This document shows positions 10,667-20,099 of a stretch of 41,676 bases of DNA, one piece after another. The DNA lies in contig JAGXGL010000052.1 in assembly GCA_024636755.1 (NCBI GenBank), forward strand, positions 1 to 41,676, written 5' to 3'. The notes beneath the pieces are model-generated. The model ran no database searches. It worked only from the letters and a program-made list of their open reading frames with translations, and was not told the origin of the DNA. The translations under genes were made by a program, and so were the position numbers. This stretch comes from Guyparkeria sp. (GTDB taxonomy: Bacteria > Pseudomonadota > Gammaproteobacteria > Halothiobacillales > Halothiobacillaceae). Within the stretch, counting starts at the first letter, position 1; every line of letters starts with the position of its first letter.

Positions 10667-13540
10667 CTACTCCGAGCTATCGCTGTCGGTCCCCGGCGGC
10701 ACGCAGCCGATCAATGTTTTCCATTGATCGATCACGACCTGTCGTTCCGTTTCGTAGGCTTGCGCCTCGACCACGGGTCGACTGCCCATCAGAGCCTGAT
10801 GGTGGCCGGCGTCCCGCAGGGTCCGGTAGGTCTGGATCAGCGCCTCACTGGCCTCGGCGTCGATCAGGCCGGCATCCCTGAGCGAACCCAGTTGACGGAT
10901 GTTGTCCGTGAACTCGAGGATCTCCGGGTGGTCGGCGGCATGCCGCAGCAACAGGTACTGCACCAGGAATTCCATGTCGGTGATGCCACCGACATCGCGC
11001 TTGAGATGAAAGAGCCCGGCCGGCGTCTCGGCCTGGTTCGTGCGCATCTTGCGGCGCATGCCCACCACGGCCTCGCGTAGCTCAGCCGGGTCACGCCCCT
11101 GGGTCAGTGTCTGGCGCCGTATCCCGGCGAAGGTATCGCCGACCGAGTCGGTGCCGGCCACGAAGCGGGCACGGCACATCGCTTGCATCTCCCAGACCCA
11201 GGCGTGTTCCGCCTGGTACTGCGCGAAGGCGTTCACCGACGAGACCAGCAGACCGCCGACGCCGTCCGGACGCAGGCGGGTGTCGACCTCGTAGAGAACA
11301 CCGGCCGGCGTGCGGATGCTCAGGGTGTGGGTGATCTTCTGTGCCAGTCGGGCGAAGTACAGGCTGTTGTCGATTGATCGATCGCCGTCGGTGACCGCCT
11401 CACGATCGGTGGAATCGTGCAGGAAGACGACATCGAGGTCCGAGCCGTAACCGAGTTCGATCCCGCCGAGCTTGCCGTAGCCGATGATGGCCAGCCCCGG
11501 GGTGAATTCATCGCCTGCCTCGTTGAGTGCGCGCGGCTTGCCGTGGCGCGCCTCGATCTGCTGGCGCGCACGCTGGTGAACGGCCTCGAGGATCACCTCG
11601 GCGATCCAGGTGAGTTGATCGGAGACCCGCATGACGGGCAGCGCGCCGACCACGTCGGCGGCGGCCACCCGCAGGGTCGCCAATTGCTTGAAGCGACGCA
11701 ACTCGTCGAGGCTGCGTTCCTCGTCGTGCGGACACTTGCCCAGCAGTTCGCCGAGTTCCTGCGCCAGTTCGGTCTTGTTGGGTGGGGCGTACAGCGTTTC
11801 GGGATCGATCAACTCGTCGAGCAGGATCGGGTGCTGCGTCAGCAGCGAGGCAATCCACGGGCTGCCGTGGACCAGTCGGACCAGTTGGCGTCGCGCCTGG
11901 GGTTGTTCGATCAGCAGCGCGACGTAGACCGAGCGGCGCAGGATGGCCGTGAGCAAGTCGAGCATCCGATCGAGGATGGCGACCTGGCCCTGGTAGGTGC
12001 TGATGTCGTGCAGCAGATCGGGCATCAGCTGGTCGAGTCGCTGGGCCACCGTGCCGCTGATCGCCGGTCCCTGGGTGTCGCGCCACGACGAGAGATGCCG
12101 CTCGAGTACGGATGCCTGTTCGAAGCCATGGCGTTCGAGAACGGCCACGCGGTCGGCGACGTTGCCCAGTCCGTTCCAGACCCGTTCCAGCGGTTCCTCG
12201 CTTTCATCGTCGTCGTCGGGCAGACGCAGGACCTCGGAGAAATGCCCGTGAACGCGATCACGGTGCTGGTCGAGGGCGTACAGGAACGAGCCCCAGTCCT
12301 CGAATCCCATCGCGATCGCCAGACGCAGTTGATCGAACTTGTTGTCCGGCAGGGTCTGCGTCTGGTGGTCGTACAGCATTTGCAGGCGGTTCTCGGCCCG
12401 GCGCAGGAAGTCGTAGCCGACGGTCAGATCGGTGACGGTGTGCCCTTCCAGCTCGCCCATTTCCTCGAGTATCGCGAGTACCGGGATCAGGCGACGTGCC
12501 TGCAGGGCCGGCTCGCGCCCACCGCGCAGCAATTGGAACAGCTGGCCGATGAACTCGATCTCGCGGATGCCGCCGGGCCCCAACTTGATGTTGTTGTGCA
12601 TGGCGGCATCGGTCATCTCGCGCTCGATCATGCGCTTCATCTCGCGCAACTGGCTGAACGCGCCGAAGTCGAGATAACGACGGAAAACGAACGGCCGCAG
12701 CATGTCCATCAGCTCGCGGCCGGCCTCCGCGTCACCGGCGATCACGCGTGCCTTGATCCAGGCATAGCGTTCCCATTCGCGCCCGCGCGTGGCGTAGTAG
12801 AGCTCGAGTCCGTCGAAACTCATTGCCAGCGGGCCCTCGTCGCCGTTGGGGCGCAGGCGCATGTCGACCCGGAAGACAAAGCCATGGCCGGTCTTCTCGT
12901 CGAGCGAACGGATCAGCCGCTGGCCAAGCCGGATGAAGTACTCCGCGTTGCTGATGGTCTTGCGTCCGTCGGTCTCCCCTTCCTCGGCGTAGGCGAAGAT
13001 CAGGTCGATATCCGAGGAATAATTGAGCTCGTCGCCACCGAGTTTGCCCATGCCGATCACGACCAGACCGATCGGTTCGCCGTTCGGTCCACGTGGCTGA
13101 CCAAAGCGGGCCTGGAGGTGATGCTCGTGGTAGGCCAGCGCCTCGGCGACACAGAAGTCGGCCAGTTTCGACAGGGAGCGCAGGGTGGCGTCGGTGTCAT
13201 CGATGCCGTTGAGGTCGCGCCAGGCGATCAGGATCATCTCGCGGCGTCGCAGGCGTCGCAGTTCCCGCCCGAACGACGCGGTTTCCAGCGCCCGGCGTGC
13301 GTCGACCGCGCCGCTGAGTCGAGTGAAGCGCGCCTCGAGCCCATCGCCGAGAAAGTCGTCCGCACAGCCGTTGATCACGTAATCGAGAATGCCGGGTTCG
13401 GCGGCAAGGCTTTGCTGGATGAACGGGCTGCAACTGAGCACATGCTGGAGTTGTGCGCGTTGTGAGGGTTCCAGAGAGGAAGCCTGGTTCAGTTGGTCAA
13501 GCAGCGTCTGTTCGGGCGTGATTTCGTCGAGGTCGGACAC
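10667..13540 (-). CDS. glnE: Bifunctional glutamine synthetase adenylyltransferase/adenylyl-removing enzyme
   Basis: GlnE adenylylates and deadenylylates glutamine synthetase in response to PII and glutamine. It has the duplicated architecture: the N-terminal nucleotidyltransferase motif GMGKLGGDELNYSSDIDLIF lies near residues 158-177 (adenylyl-removing half). The C-terminal copy GYGKLGGIELGYGSDLDVVF lies near 684-703 (adenylylating half). Each is followed by a helical PII-uridylyltransferase-like domain. It has 957 residues (E. coli 946). It is separated from the upstream dsrE-like gene by an intrinsic terminator, so it has its own promoter in the short gap above 13540. The long frame on the opposite strand is a shadow. 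Confidence 0.96.
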   Translation of the reverse strand: MSDLDEITPEQTLLDQLNQASSLEPSQRAQLQHVLSCSPFIQQSLAAEPGILDYVINGCADDFLGDGLEARFTRLSGAVDARRALETASFGRELRRLRRREMILIAWRDLNGIDDTDATLRSLSKLADFCVAEALAYHEHHLQARFGQPRGPNGEPIGLVVIGMGKLGGDELNYSSDIDLIFAYAEEGETDGRKTISNAEYFIRLGQRLIRSLDEKTGHGFVFRVDMRLRPNGDEGPLAMSFDGLELYYATRGREWERYAWIKARVIAGDAEAGRELMDMLRPFVFRRYLDFGAFSQLREMKRMIEREMTDAAMHNNIKLGPGGIREIEFIGQLFQLLRGGREPALQARRLIPVLAILEEMGELEGHTVTDLTVGYDFLRRAENRLQMLYDHQTQTLPDNKFDQLRLAIAMGFEDWGSFLYALDQHRDRVHGHFSEVLRLPDDDDESEEPLERVWNGLGNVADRVAVLERHGFEQASVLERHLSSWRDTQGPAISGTVAQRLDQLMPDLLHDISTYQGQVAILDRMLDLLTAILRRSVYVALLIEQPQARRQLVRLVHGSPWIASLLTQHPILLDELIDPETLYAPPNKTELAQELGELLGKCPHDEERSLDELRRFKQLATLRVAAADVVGALPVMRVSDQLTWIAEVILEAVHQRARQQIEARHGKPRALNEAGDEFTPGLAIIGYGKLGGIELGYGSDLDVVFLHDSTDREAVTDGDRSIDNSLYFARLAQKITHTLSIRTPAGVLYEVDTRLRPDGVGGLLVSSVNAFAQYQAEHAWVWEMQAMCRARFVAGTDSVGDTFAGIRRQTLTQGRDPAELREAVVGMRRKMRTNQAETPAGLFHLKRDVGGITDMEFLVQYLLLRHAADHPEILEFTDNIRQLGSLRDAGLIDAEASEALIQTYRTLRDAGHHQALMGSRPVVEAQAYETERQVVIDQWKTLIGCVPPGTDSDSSE

Positions 13541-13642
13541 GGGGATCGGCCTGTCGATGAATGAGCGGTCCGTCGATCATACGCCTTGCGGATGGGTGCG
13601 TGCAGGATGGCGGCGCGCATCGGACACGGCCTGATCGGGCAC

Positions 13643-13677
13643 AAAAAAGCCCCGGACCCTCGAAAGGGAACCGGGGC
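13643..13677 (-). terminator. Rho-independent terminator after the DsrE-like gene
   Basis: The stem GCCCCGG/CCGGGGC (13649-13655 with 13671-13677), with an inner CCCT/AGGG stem around a CGAA tetraloop, is followed on the minus strand by six T (complement of 13643-13648). It ends the dsrE-like transcript 24 bases past its stop codon and isolates it from glnE. Confidence 0.88.
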
Positions 13678-13701
13678 GGCTTGCCTGCGGTGGTCGGTTC
13701 G

Positions 13702-14178
13702 TTACGGGCGAACCAGCACGTAACCGGCGTCGACCAGGTCGAGGATACGGGCAATGCCGGCGTCGACCGGTACGGCGGCCGAGTTCATCTCCGGCTCCTT
13801 GCCAAGCTTGCGCGTCGCGCCGGCAATCGAGTTCTTGCAGGCGGAAAAGCGCACGCCTTGATCGGCGAGTGACTGGATGCGCTCGGCGTGATGGTTGTTG
13901 GCAAACAGCATGCTGATGCCGGGACCGAAGGCAACGACTTCGACGTCGATCTGGTCGGGGCCACCACGTGCCTTGAGGACGTTGTTGGCAACGTTGAGCA
14001 CCAGGTTCTGGCGCTGCAAGTCACTTTCGGTGATCTGCAGCACGAGGTGTTCCTGGGCCAGGGTATTGCCGCCGACCTTCTCGATCTTGCTGGTATCCGC
14101 GGCATGCGCGGCACTGCCGAAGGAGAATGCGGCGAGTAGCATCAGCCAGGCGGCCGGGAACAGGGAACGGGTTTTCAT
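13702..14178 (-). CDS. Secreted DsrE/DsrF-like family protein
   Basis: The 158-residue protein has a clear Sec signal peptide (MKTRSLFPAAWLMLLAAFSF … cleavage near AHA-26). The mature part has a DsrE-type fold pattern: VLQITESDLQRQNLVLNVAN, then IDVEVVAFGPGISMLF, AERIQSLADQGVRFSACKNS and a C-terminal GIARILDLVDAGYVLVRP. A single conserved cysteine, C114, sits where the DsrE family carries its persulfide cysteine. The start at 14178 is preceded by a strong AAGGAGGA; the frame stays open further up to 14274, but without a better site. DsrE proteins carry sulfur in cytoplasmic sulfur oxidation, whereas exported relatives have poorly known roles. It is monocistronic with its own terminator. Confidence 0.8.
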   Translation of the reverse strand: MKTRSLFPAAWLMLLAAFSFGSAAHAADTSKIEKVGGNTLAQEHLVLQITESDLQRQNLVLNVANNVLKARGGPDQIDVEVVAFGPGISMLFANNHHAERIQSLADQGVRFSACKNSIAGATRKLGKEPEMNSAAVPVDAGIARILDLVDAGYVLVRP

Positions 14179-14589
14179 GAAAATCCTCCTTGAGTGGTTT
14201 TCGTCGGTTTTTATTGTCACGGGTGTGAATTGCATCCCGTCCAACAGCATACGCCCGGGCAAACCGAATCGCATCCCCTTACTCGGTTAATTATCCAATG
14301 GGGTATCAGCAAATCTTGGGGAAAATTGATCGTGAAAGTGGGTTGTTTGGCGGCGCCGCCCACAACCGGATCACGCGTTGGCCAAGCTGTTGACCTGACG
14401 CTATTTTTTAGCGAACATACCGATTATACGATCGGCGGGCTGCCTGCCCGCCCCGTCCCCGCGCGGCACCGATGTCTCCCAGCTCGTTGCCGATTTATGT
14501 CCCGGACGGAGCGTCGACCCAATCCAACCGTTGTTGGCATGCCAGACTGCCGTCGCATGCCGTGGCGCAGGCGTTGTTGCTTAGATTAC
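14179..14589. other. Divergent intergenic region (dsrE-like / phosphatase)
   Basis: About 410 bases with no convincing gene; the stretch at about 14285-14335 is comparatively AT-rich. For the leftward gene there is a -10-like GATAAT (complement of 14290-14295) without a good -35. For the rightward gene, TTGACC at 14390-14395 is a fair -35 but no good -10 follows at 17 bases. A small palindrome CGCTA-TTTTT-TAGCG is at about 14399-14413. The phosphatase frame is open throughout (from 14194), but the upstream translation shows no family similarity. Confidence 0.4.
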
Positions 14590-15447
14590 ATGACGTTATT
14601 CAAACAGCTTTTGAAGAATCCGCAGGGTCGGGATTTCATCGTTGGCGATCTGCACGGCAGTCGGTCGCTGTTGGAGAAGATCCTCGACAAGCACGATTTT
14701 TCCCCCGAGCGGGACCGTGTCATTGCCGTGGGGGATCTGATTGACTACGGCGAAGACTCGCTGGGCACCCTGCGCCTGCTGGGCGAGCCCTGGTTTTTTT
14801 CGGTGGCCGGCAACCACGAGCGAGTGATCGCCAATCATCGCGACGCGCTCGCCGAACGATGCTTGACCCCGAGTCAGCGCGCCGATCTCGAGGCGATGGG
14901 TTCGGCCTGGCTGCTGGAGCCCTACGACAAGCTCAATGACGACAAGTGGGACGACCTGATCACCGAGGTGATGAATCTCGTCAGCCAGATGCCGCTGATG
15001 ATCCAGGTCGGTAACGGACCGTCGGCCGTCGGGGTGGTGCACGCCGAGTTGCCACTGTGGGACTGGGATCAGAACATCGCCCGTCTCGAGCGGGTCAAGA
15101 AGCTGACTTACTGGGCCTCAAAAAAAGGCGACCCGCAGCTCGACACCATGCTCTGGGGACGCTCGCAGATCCACGAGGTGCTCGATGGTCGTCGCCCAGA
15201 ACGCAGCGTGCGCGGCATCGACTGGGTGATTGCCGGACACACCATTACCGGCCAGCCGGTGCGTGACGGCAATCGGCTCTGGATCGACTGCGGCGCCTGG
15301 GACGAGCGGCCCGGCAGTGGACTGGCGCTGGTCGAGGTGGGCAACACCCTCGCCGTGAGCGCGCACTACCATGATCCCAGCGTGCGGACCCACCGGTTCG
15401 TGCGTCGCGGGCATCACTTCCATTCCGTGATCGACGCAACCGGCTGA
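14590..15447 (+). CDS. PPP-family metallophosphoesterase (PrpA/ApaH-like)
   Basis: All phosphoprotein-phosphatase-type motifs are present: FIVGDLHGSRSLLEKIL (GDxHG), AVGDLIDYGEDSL (GDxxD, with Tyr in place of the usual Arg), SVAGNHERVI (GNHE) and VIAGHTITGQPV (GH). The fold serves as a serine/threonine phosphatase (PrpA/PrpB), as ApaH (Ap4A hydrolase) or as related hydrolases; the substrate cannot be told from motifs. It has 285 residues. The ATG at 14590 was chosen because homology begins just after it; no clear Shine-Dalgarno is present. A 61-residue gene starts 3 bases after its stop and is probably translated with it. Confidence 0.83.
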   Translation: MTLFKQLLKNPQGRDFIVGDLHGSRSLLEKILDKHDFSPERDRVIAVGDLIDYGEDSLGTLRLLGEPWFFSVAGNHERVIANHRDALAERCLTPSQRADLEAMGSAWLLEPYDKLNDDKWDDLITEVMNLVSQMPLMIQVGNGPSAVGVVHAELPLWDWDQNIARLERVKKLTYWASKKGDPQLDTMLWGRSQIHEVLDGRRPERSVRGIDWVIAGHTITGQPVRDGNRLWIDCGAWDERPGSGLALVEVGNTLAVSAHYHDPSVRTHRFVRRGHHFHSVIDATG

Positions 15448-15450
15448 CCC

Positions 15451-15636
15451 ATGTCCGATCTCAATCGTCTTTCCCTGTCGGAATTGCGCGGCCTGATCGA
15501 CGCGGCGCGTAGCGAGCTGGACCGTCGCGACAGCGAGCCGGTCGACGAACATACCTTGATCAAATCACTGGAACTGGATCTCAAGCGCCATCATCGGCGC
15601 AAGGATCAAGAAGCCCCCTTCGACCCGTTTGCCTGA
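15451..15636 (+). CDS. Small hypothetical protein (61 aa)
   Basis: A 61-residue charged protein that I do not recognise. The start [20 protein letters not shown] followed by DRRDSEP looks like a short amphipathic helix. It superficially resembles the N-terminal dimerisation helix of H-NS-like proteins, but no DNA-binding motif follows; the rest is basic ([11 protein letters not shown]). It lies 3 bases after the phosphatase stop without its own Shine-Dalgarno, which suggests coupling. A strong terminator follows 40 bases downstream. The tight placement between a gene and its terminator supports it as real. Confidence 0.6.
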   Translation: MSDLNRLSLSELRGLIDAARSELDRRDSEPVDEHTLIKSLELDLKRHHRRKDQEAPFDPFA

Positions 15637-15676
15637 TCCGGCGAGGAGCGCCGCCCCCGTGAAGTCGCCCCCATGA

Positions 15677-15704
15677 AACAGGCCCCTCATTCGAGGGGCC
15701 TGTT
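15677..15704. terminator. Bidirectional terminator hairpin
   Basis: A perfect 12-bp stem, AACAGGCCCCTC (15677-15688) with GAGGGGCCTGTT (15693-15704), around an ATTC tetraloop. It lies between the convergent 61-aa gene and purH. The flanks have only short A/T runs, so termination strength in each direction is less certain than the hairpin. Confidence 0.75.
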
Positions 15705-15728
15705 CGTGTCCGAACCGAAAAGTCTCGA

Positions 15729-17291
15729 TCAGTGGCGGAAGTGGCGCATCCCGGTGAACACCATGGCAATGCCGTGCTCGTCGGCCGCGTCGATCACCTC
15801 CTGATCGCGCATCGAGCCGCCCGGCTGGATTACCGCCTTGATACCCGCCTCGGCCGCGGCATCGATGCCGTCACGGAAGGGGAAGAAGGCATCGGATGCC
15901 ATCACCGACCCCTCGACCGGCAGGCCGGCGTCAGCGGCCTTGATGCCGGCGATCCGCGCGGAATACACCCGGCTCATCTGGCCGGCACCCACGCCGATGG
16001 TCTGCTGGCCGCTGGCGTAGACGATGGCGTTGGACTTGACGAACTTGGCCACCTGCCAGGCGAACAGCAGATCGCGGATCTCCGTGTCGTCGGGGGCACG
16101 CTTGCTGACGATCTTCAGATCGTCTGCGCCGACCACGCCGTGATCGAAGTCCTGCACCAGTAGCCCGCCGCCGATGCGCTTGAAGTCCTTGCCCGGGGCC
16201 GGTTTGACCGACCAGTCGTCGATGGCCAACGCGCGCACATTGGGCTTGGCGGCCAGCTCGGTGGCGGCATCAATGCCGATCTCGGGGGCGATGATTACCT
16301 CAACGAACTGCCGCTCGACGATACTGCGCGCCGTGTGGGCGTCCAGTGGCCGGTTGAAGGCGATGATGCCGCCGAAGGCGGAGGTCGGGTCGGTGGCGAA
16401 GGCGCGATCGTAGGCGGTGGTGATGTCGTCACCGGTGGCCACGCCGCAGGGGTTGGCATGCTTGACGATCACGCAGGCGGCACGGTCGAACTGCTTGACG
16501 CACTCGAGCGCCGCATCGGCATCGGCCAGATTGTTGAACGACAACGGCTTGCCCTGGACGATCCGGGCGCGGGCCAGCGTGCCCGGCGCGGCGTCCGGCT
16601 CGACGTAGAAGGCCGCGTTTTGGTGCGGGTTCTCGCCGTAGCGCAGGTCCATCGACTTGTTCAACGGCAGGTGCCAGGTGGGCGCGAAGGCGCTTTCCTC
16701 GAACTGTTGTCCCAGGTAGTCGGCGATCATGCCGTCGTACTGGGCGGTGTGGCTGAAGGCCGCCCCGGCCAGGCGCTGACGGGTGGCCATGGAGATGCCC
16801 TCGTCGTTGATCTCCTCGAGGACCACCTCGTAGTCGCTCGGGTTGACCACGATGGCGACGTCGTTGTGGTTCTTGGCCGCCGCGCGGACCATCGCTGGGC
16901 CGCCGATGTCGATGTTCTCGATCGCCGTAGGCAGGTCGCAGTCCGGATCGGCCACGGTGCGGGCGAACGGGTAGAGGTTGACCACCACCAGGTCGATCGG
17001 CGTGATGCCGTGGGTGGCCATCACCTCGTCGTCGGTGCCGCGGCGGCCGAGGATGCCGCCGTGGATCAGCGGATTGAGCGTCTTGACGCGCCCGGCCATG
17101 ATCTCCGGGAAGCCGGTGACGTCACTGACCTCGCGCACCGGCACGTCGTTCTCGCGCAGCAGGCGGGCCGTGCCGCCGGTGGAGAGCAACTCCACCCCGG
17201 CGGCATGCAGTCCCTGGGCAAGGCCCAGGATCCCGGTCTTGTCGGAAACGCTCAGCAGGGCGCGGCGTGGCGCGACGGCATGGTGGGTCAT
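15729..17291 (-). CDS. purH: Bifunctional AICAR formyltransferase/IMP cyclohydrolase
   Basis: Catalyses the last two steps of IMP synthesis. The N-terminal cyclohydrolase domain shows [32 protein letters not shown] and [20 protein letters not shown]. The C-terminal formyltransferase shows [15 protein letters not shown], the active-site [12 protein letters not shown] (Lys-His), [17 protein letters not shown] and [17 protein letters not shown]. It ends in [14 protein letters not shown] as usual. It has 520 residues (E. coli 529). It is convergent with the small gene to its right-hand terminator; the upstream neighbour on the same strand is 128 bases away. Confidence 0.98.
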   Translation of the reverse strand: MTHHAVAPRRALLSVSDKTGILGLAQGLHAAGVELLSTGGTARLLRENDVPVREVSDVTGFPEIMAGRVKTLNPLIHGGILGRRGTDDEVMATHGITPIDLVVVNLYPFARTVADPDCDLPTAIENIDIGGPAMVRAAAKNHNDVAIVVNPSDYEVVLEEINDEGISMATRQRLAGAAFSHTAQYDGMIADYLGQQFEESAFAPTWHLPLNKSMDLRYGENPHQNAAFYVEPDAAPGTLARARIVQGKPLSFNNLADADAALECVKQFDRAACVIVKHANPCGVATGDDITTAYDRAFATDPTSAFGGIIAFNRPLDAHTARSIVERQFVEVIIAPEIGIDAATELAAKPNVRALAIDDWSVKPAPGKDFKRIGGGLLVQDFDHGVVGADDLKIVSKRAPDDTEIRDLLFAWQVAKFVKSNAIVYASGQQTIGVGAGQMSRVYSARIAGIKAADAGLPVEGSVMASDAFFPFRDGIDAAAEAGIKAVIQPGGSMRDQEVIDAADEHGIAMVFTGMRHFRH

Positions 17292-17419
17292 GGGGGATAT
17301 CCGGTTTATCAGCGATGGAAGAGTGGCACCGGTCGCCCGGGGTGGACGACCTGGAAACCGCGCATTGTACCCGCTTGCCGGACCCTTGTTGAGTCGCGCC
17401 GGGTGCCCCTTGGCCGGGG

Positions 17420-18283
17420 TCAGTGCCGGGTCGTCGGCTCCTCGTGGACGATGCTCTCGAAGAGCGAGGAGTAGTCGTGGTTGCCATGCCCGGCGTAGAC
17501 GCCTTCCTCGAGGACGTGCTGCAGGCCGATCAGCAGGTGGGTGTCGATACCCTGGCCGCAGGCGCTCTGCGTGAACAGGCGGATGTCCTTGAGCAGATGC
17601 TTGAGTGGAAAGTTGGCGTTCTCGAACGAGTGGCCGACCATGTTGTCGAGCTTCTTGTCGAAGGTGGGCGCGTACAGGGCCGATTCGCGCAGGGTCTCCA
17701 TGAACTTGTCGACATCGACGCCCTCGCGCTGCACCAGCCCCAGGCTCATGGAGAAGGCGGCTGTCAGCGAGCCGATCAGCTGGTTGAAAGCGAGCTTGGC
17801 CGCGGCGCCACTGCGCACCGCGCCGAAGTGGGTCGGCGTGCCCAAGGAGCGCAGCAGCGGATCGAGGCGTTCGATCAGCGCTTTGGAACCACCGAGCAGC
17901 AATTGCAGCGTGCCGCTTTGTGCCTGCGGGATGGAGCCCAGCACAGGCGCCTCGAGGTATTCGCCGCCCAGCGACTCGACCCGCTGCGCGATCTCGGCGG
18001 ACTCCGACGGGGCGATGGTCGAGCTGTTGATCACCACGTGGTCGCGGATGCCGGTCTCGCCCAGTTGGTCGATCACCTCGCGGCAGGCCGGGTAGTCGCT
18101 GACCATCAACCAGAGGGTTTCGTTACCTTTGGCGAGATCGGCCAGGCTCGCGGCGGTGGGGATGTCTTCGAGTTTGCGTGGGTGGCGGTTGAAGCCGGTC
18201 ACCGTCCAGCCGGATTGTGCGAGTTGGCGGGCCATGGCGGTTCCCATCAGCCCCAGGCCGATCACTCCGATTGTGGTGTTCAT
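17420..18283 (-). CDS. NAD(P)-dependent beta-hydroxyacid dehydrogenase family oxidoreductase
   Basis: The 287-residue protein belongs to the 3-hydroxyisobutyrate/tartronate semialdehyde/glyoxylate-succinic semialdehyde reductase group. The Rossmann motif [16 protein letters not shown] is at the N-terminus. The substrate loop [20 protein letters not shown], the catalytic-lysine motif [13 protein letters not shown] and the C-terminal [12 protein letters not shown] all fit the family. The ATG at 18283 was chosen because it is followed at once by the Rossmann strand and preceded by GAGGG; the frame is open well upstream. The substrate cannot be decided; a glyoxylate/succinic semialdehyde reductase-like role is one possibility. 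It is divergent from dgt. Confidence 0.85.
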   Translation of the reverse strand: MNTTIGVIGLGLMGTAMARQLAQSGWTVTGFNRHPRKLEDIPTAASLADLAKGNETLWLMVSDYPACREVIDQLGETGIRDHVVINSSTIAPSESAEIAQRVESLGGEYLEAPVLGSIPQAQSGTLQLLLGGSKALIERLDPLLRSLGTPTHFGAVRSGAAAKLAFNQLIGSLTAAFSMSLGLVQREGVDVDKFMETLRESALYAPTFDKKLDNMVGHSFENANFPLKHLLKDIRLFTQSACGQGIDTHLLIGLQHVLEEGVYAGHGNHDYSSLFESIVHEEPTTRH

Positions 18284-18582
18284 GGCGGTGCCCTCTTCGA
18301 TGTTCTGTTCTGCGGACGTTCTGTCGCCGCAACGTCCGGGCACGGTCCGTCGTCTGCTGGATTGCGGCAGGTATGGGGTTATGCTTGCGCCAGCGGTCGT
18401 TCTTTTCCCTTTTGCTCCTGGTGGAAAAGCGAGCCTGCGGTCGGTTTCCGGGTCCTTGCGTGGCCGTGGCGTGGCCATGGCTTGAACCCGTTTTCGGGCC
18501 TAAGGAGGCTAGCAGAAGCCGGTGGTGATTGCCCGGCCCGACGGCCCCGCATTTCGTACAGGCCACCCCTCGAGGAATCGTG
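18284..18582. other. Divergent intergenic region before dgt
   Basis: About 300 bases separate the divergent dehydrogenase and dgt starts. Both neighbouring frames extend into it but without family similarity. I see no clear promoter pair, repeat or structured RNA. Confidence 0.4.
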
Positions 18583-20025
18583 ATGAGGCAGGATCTCGAC
18601 AGCCACTGGCGCCGCTGGCTCAACCCCGGCCGACGCCGTCCCCGCAGTGGGCAGGGGAGCCTGTTGGCGACCACGCCGACGCAAACACGCACGGCCATCG
18701 AACGCGACTACGACCGGGTGCTGTTCTCCACCCCGGTCCGCCGGATGGCCGACAAGACACAGGTCTTCCCGCTGGATCGATCCGACAGCGTGCGTACCCG
18801 GCTGACCCATTCGCACGAGGTGGCCAACCTCGCCCGCTCGGTGGGGATCGACCTGGTCTTCCATCACGAGATCGCCGCGGGGTTGCCCGAGGCGCTGCGC
18901 GATGTCCCCGCCCTGCTCGCCACCATCGGTCTGGCCCACGATCTGGGCAATCCGCCGTTCGGTCACCAAGGCGAGGATGCGATCGCGCGCTGGTTCGAGA
19001 TCAATCGCGCCGAGGTGTTGGATGCCGAACCGGCCTTGAGCCCCGCGATGAAGCGGGACTTCCTGCGTTTCGAGGGCAACGCCCAGACGCTGCGCCTGCT
19101 GACCAAGCTGCAACTGATCAACGACGACTACGGGTTGAACCTGACGTTGGCGAGCCTGGCCGCGCTGGTGAAATACCCGACGGCCAGTGACGAGATCGAC
19201 CGCACACGCGTCACCCACAAGAAGCATGGCTACTTCCAGTCCGAGCGGGGGCTGATGGACGAGGTATGGGCCGGCACGGGCCTGTCCTCCGGGCAGCGCC
19301 ACCCGCTGACCTGGATCATGGAGGCCTGTGACGACATCGCCTACTCGGTGCTGGATGCCGAAGACGCGGTCAAGAAGGGGCTGCTTTCGTTTTCCGATAC
19401 CATCGCCTTCCTGCGCCACGAGGCGCCGGACGATCCGGTGGTCACGGCCGTTTGCGACGCGGCCGCCGCCGAGCACAAGGCCTATCGCCAGGAGCGCCTC
19501 TCGCCGGACGAGCTCAACGACATCTCCATGCAGACCTTCCGCATTCGAGCGATCGGTGCGTTGATGGAGGCGATCGGCGAGGTCTTCATCGACGCCTTGC
19601 CGGCCATGGCCGAGGGGCGCTTCGAGCGCGAGCTGGTGGATGCCTCGCGCGGCGGGCGCCTGTTGGCGGCCCTGAAGGCCTGCAACTGGCAGCACGCCTA
19701 TCGGCACAAGTCGGTGCTGCGGGTGGAGCTGACCGGCCTGGCGGTGATCCACGGCCTGATGGATGCCTTCTGGTACGCCATCACCCGGCGGGAGGATCCG
19801 GATGATCCGGCCAGCCCGCGGTCGACACCGCTGGCCGGGTACATCTACCAGCGCATCTCGGAAAACTACCGGCGCGTGTTCGAGTCAGCCGACAACCCGA
19901 TGCCGATCCGCTACCGCGAGGCGCAGTTGTTGACCGACATGATCTCGGGGATGACCGACAGCTTTGCCGTCAGCCTGTTCGAGGAAATCCGCGAGGTCGG
20001 TTTTCGCCCGACCACGCGGGCCTGA
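18583..20025 (+). CDS. dgt: Deoxyguanosinetriphosphate triphosphohydrolase (dGTPase-like)
   Basis: An HD-domain enzyme releasing triphosphate from dGTP or other dNTPs. HD metal ligands are visible in RLTHSHEVANLARSVG and GLAHDLGNPPFGHQGEDAI, and a later ACDDIAYSVLDAEDAVKKG completes the site. FLRFEGNAQTLRLLTKLQ is typical of the family. It has 480 residues (E. coli Dgt 505). The start at 18583 has GAGGA 7 bases upstream; the frame is open from 18529. It precedes yfbR by 74 bases; the pair would together degrade deoxynucleotides to deoxynucleosides. Confidence 0.93.
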   Translation: MRQDLDSHWRRWLNPGRRRPRSGQGSLLATTPTQTRTAIERDYDRVLFSTPVRRMADKTQVFPLDRSDSVRTRLTHSHEVANLARSVGIDLVFHHEIAAGLPEALRDVPALLATIGLAHDLGNPPFGHQGEDAIARWFEINRAEVLDAEPALSPAMKRDFLRFEGNAQTLRLLTKLQLINDDYGLNLTLASLAALVKYPTASDEIDRTRVTHKKHGYFQSERGLMDEVWAGTGLSSGQRHPLTWIMEACDDIAYSVLDAEDAVKKGLLSFSDTIAFLRHEAPDDPVVTAVCDAAAAEHKAYRQERLSPDELNDISMQTFRIRAIGALMEAIGEVFIDALPAMAEGRFERELVDASRGGRLLAALKACNWQHAYRHKSVLRVELTGLAVIHGLMDAFWYAITRREDPDDPASPRSTPLAGYIYQRISENYRRVFESADNPMPIRYREAQLLTDMISGMTDSFAVSLFEEIREVGFRPTTRA

Positions 20026-20099
20026 GCGCGCCGACCACCCCATTCAGACGACCCAGTGCTAGGACCGAGTTGTTGTCCAAGCCGATTCCAGGAAGCCCG

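Noticed and set aside
11417-13465. A 682-codon open frame antisense to glnE
   Set aside because: Lies wholly inside glnE on the other strand, has no domain, and shows antisense-type composition.
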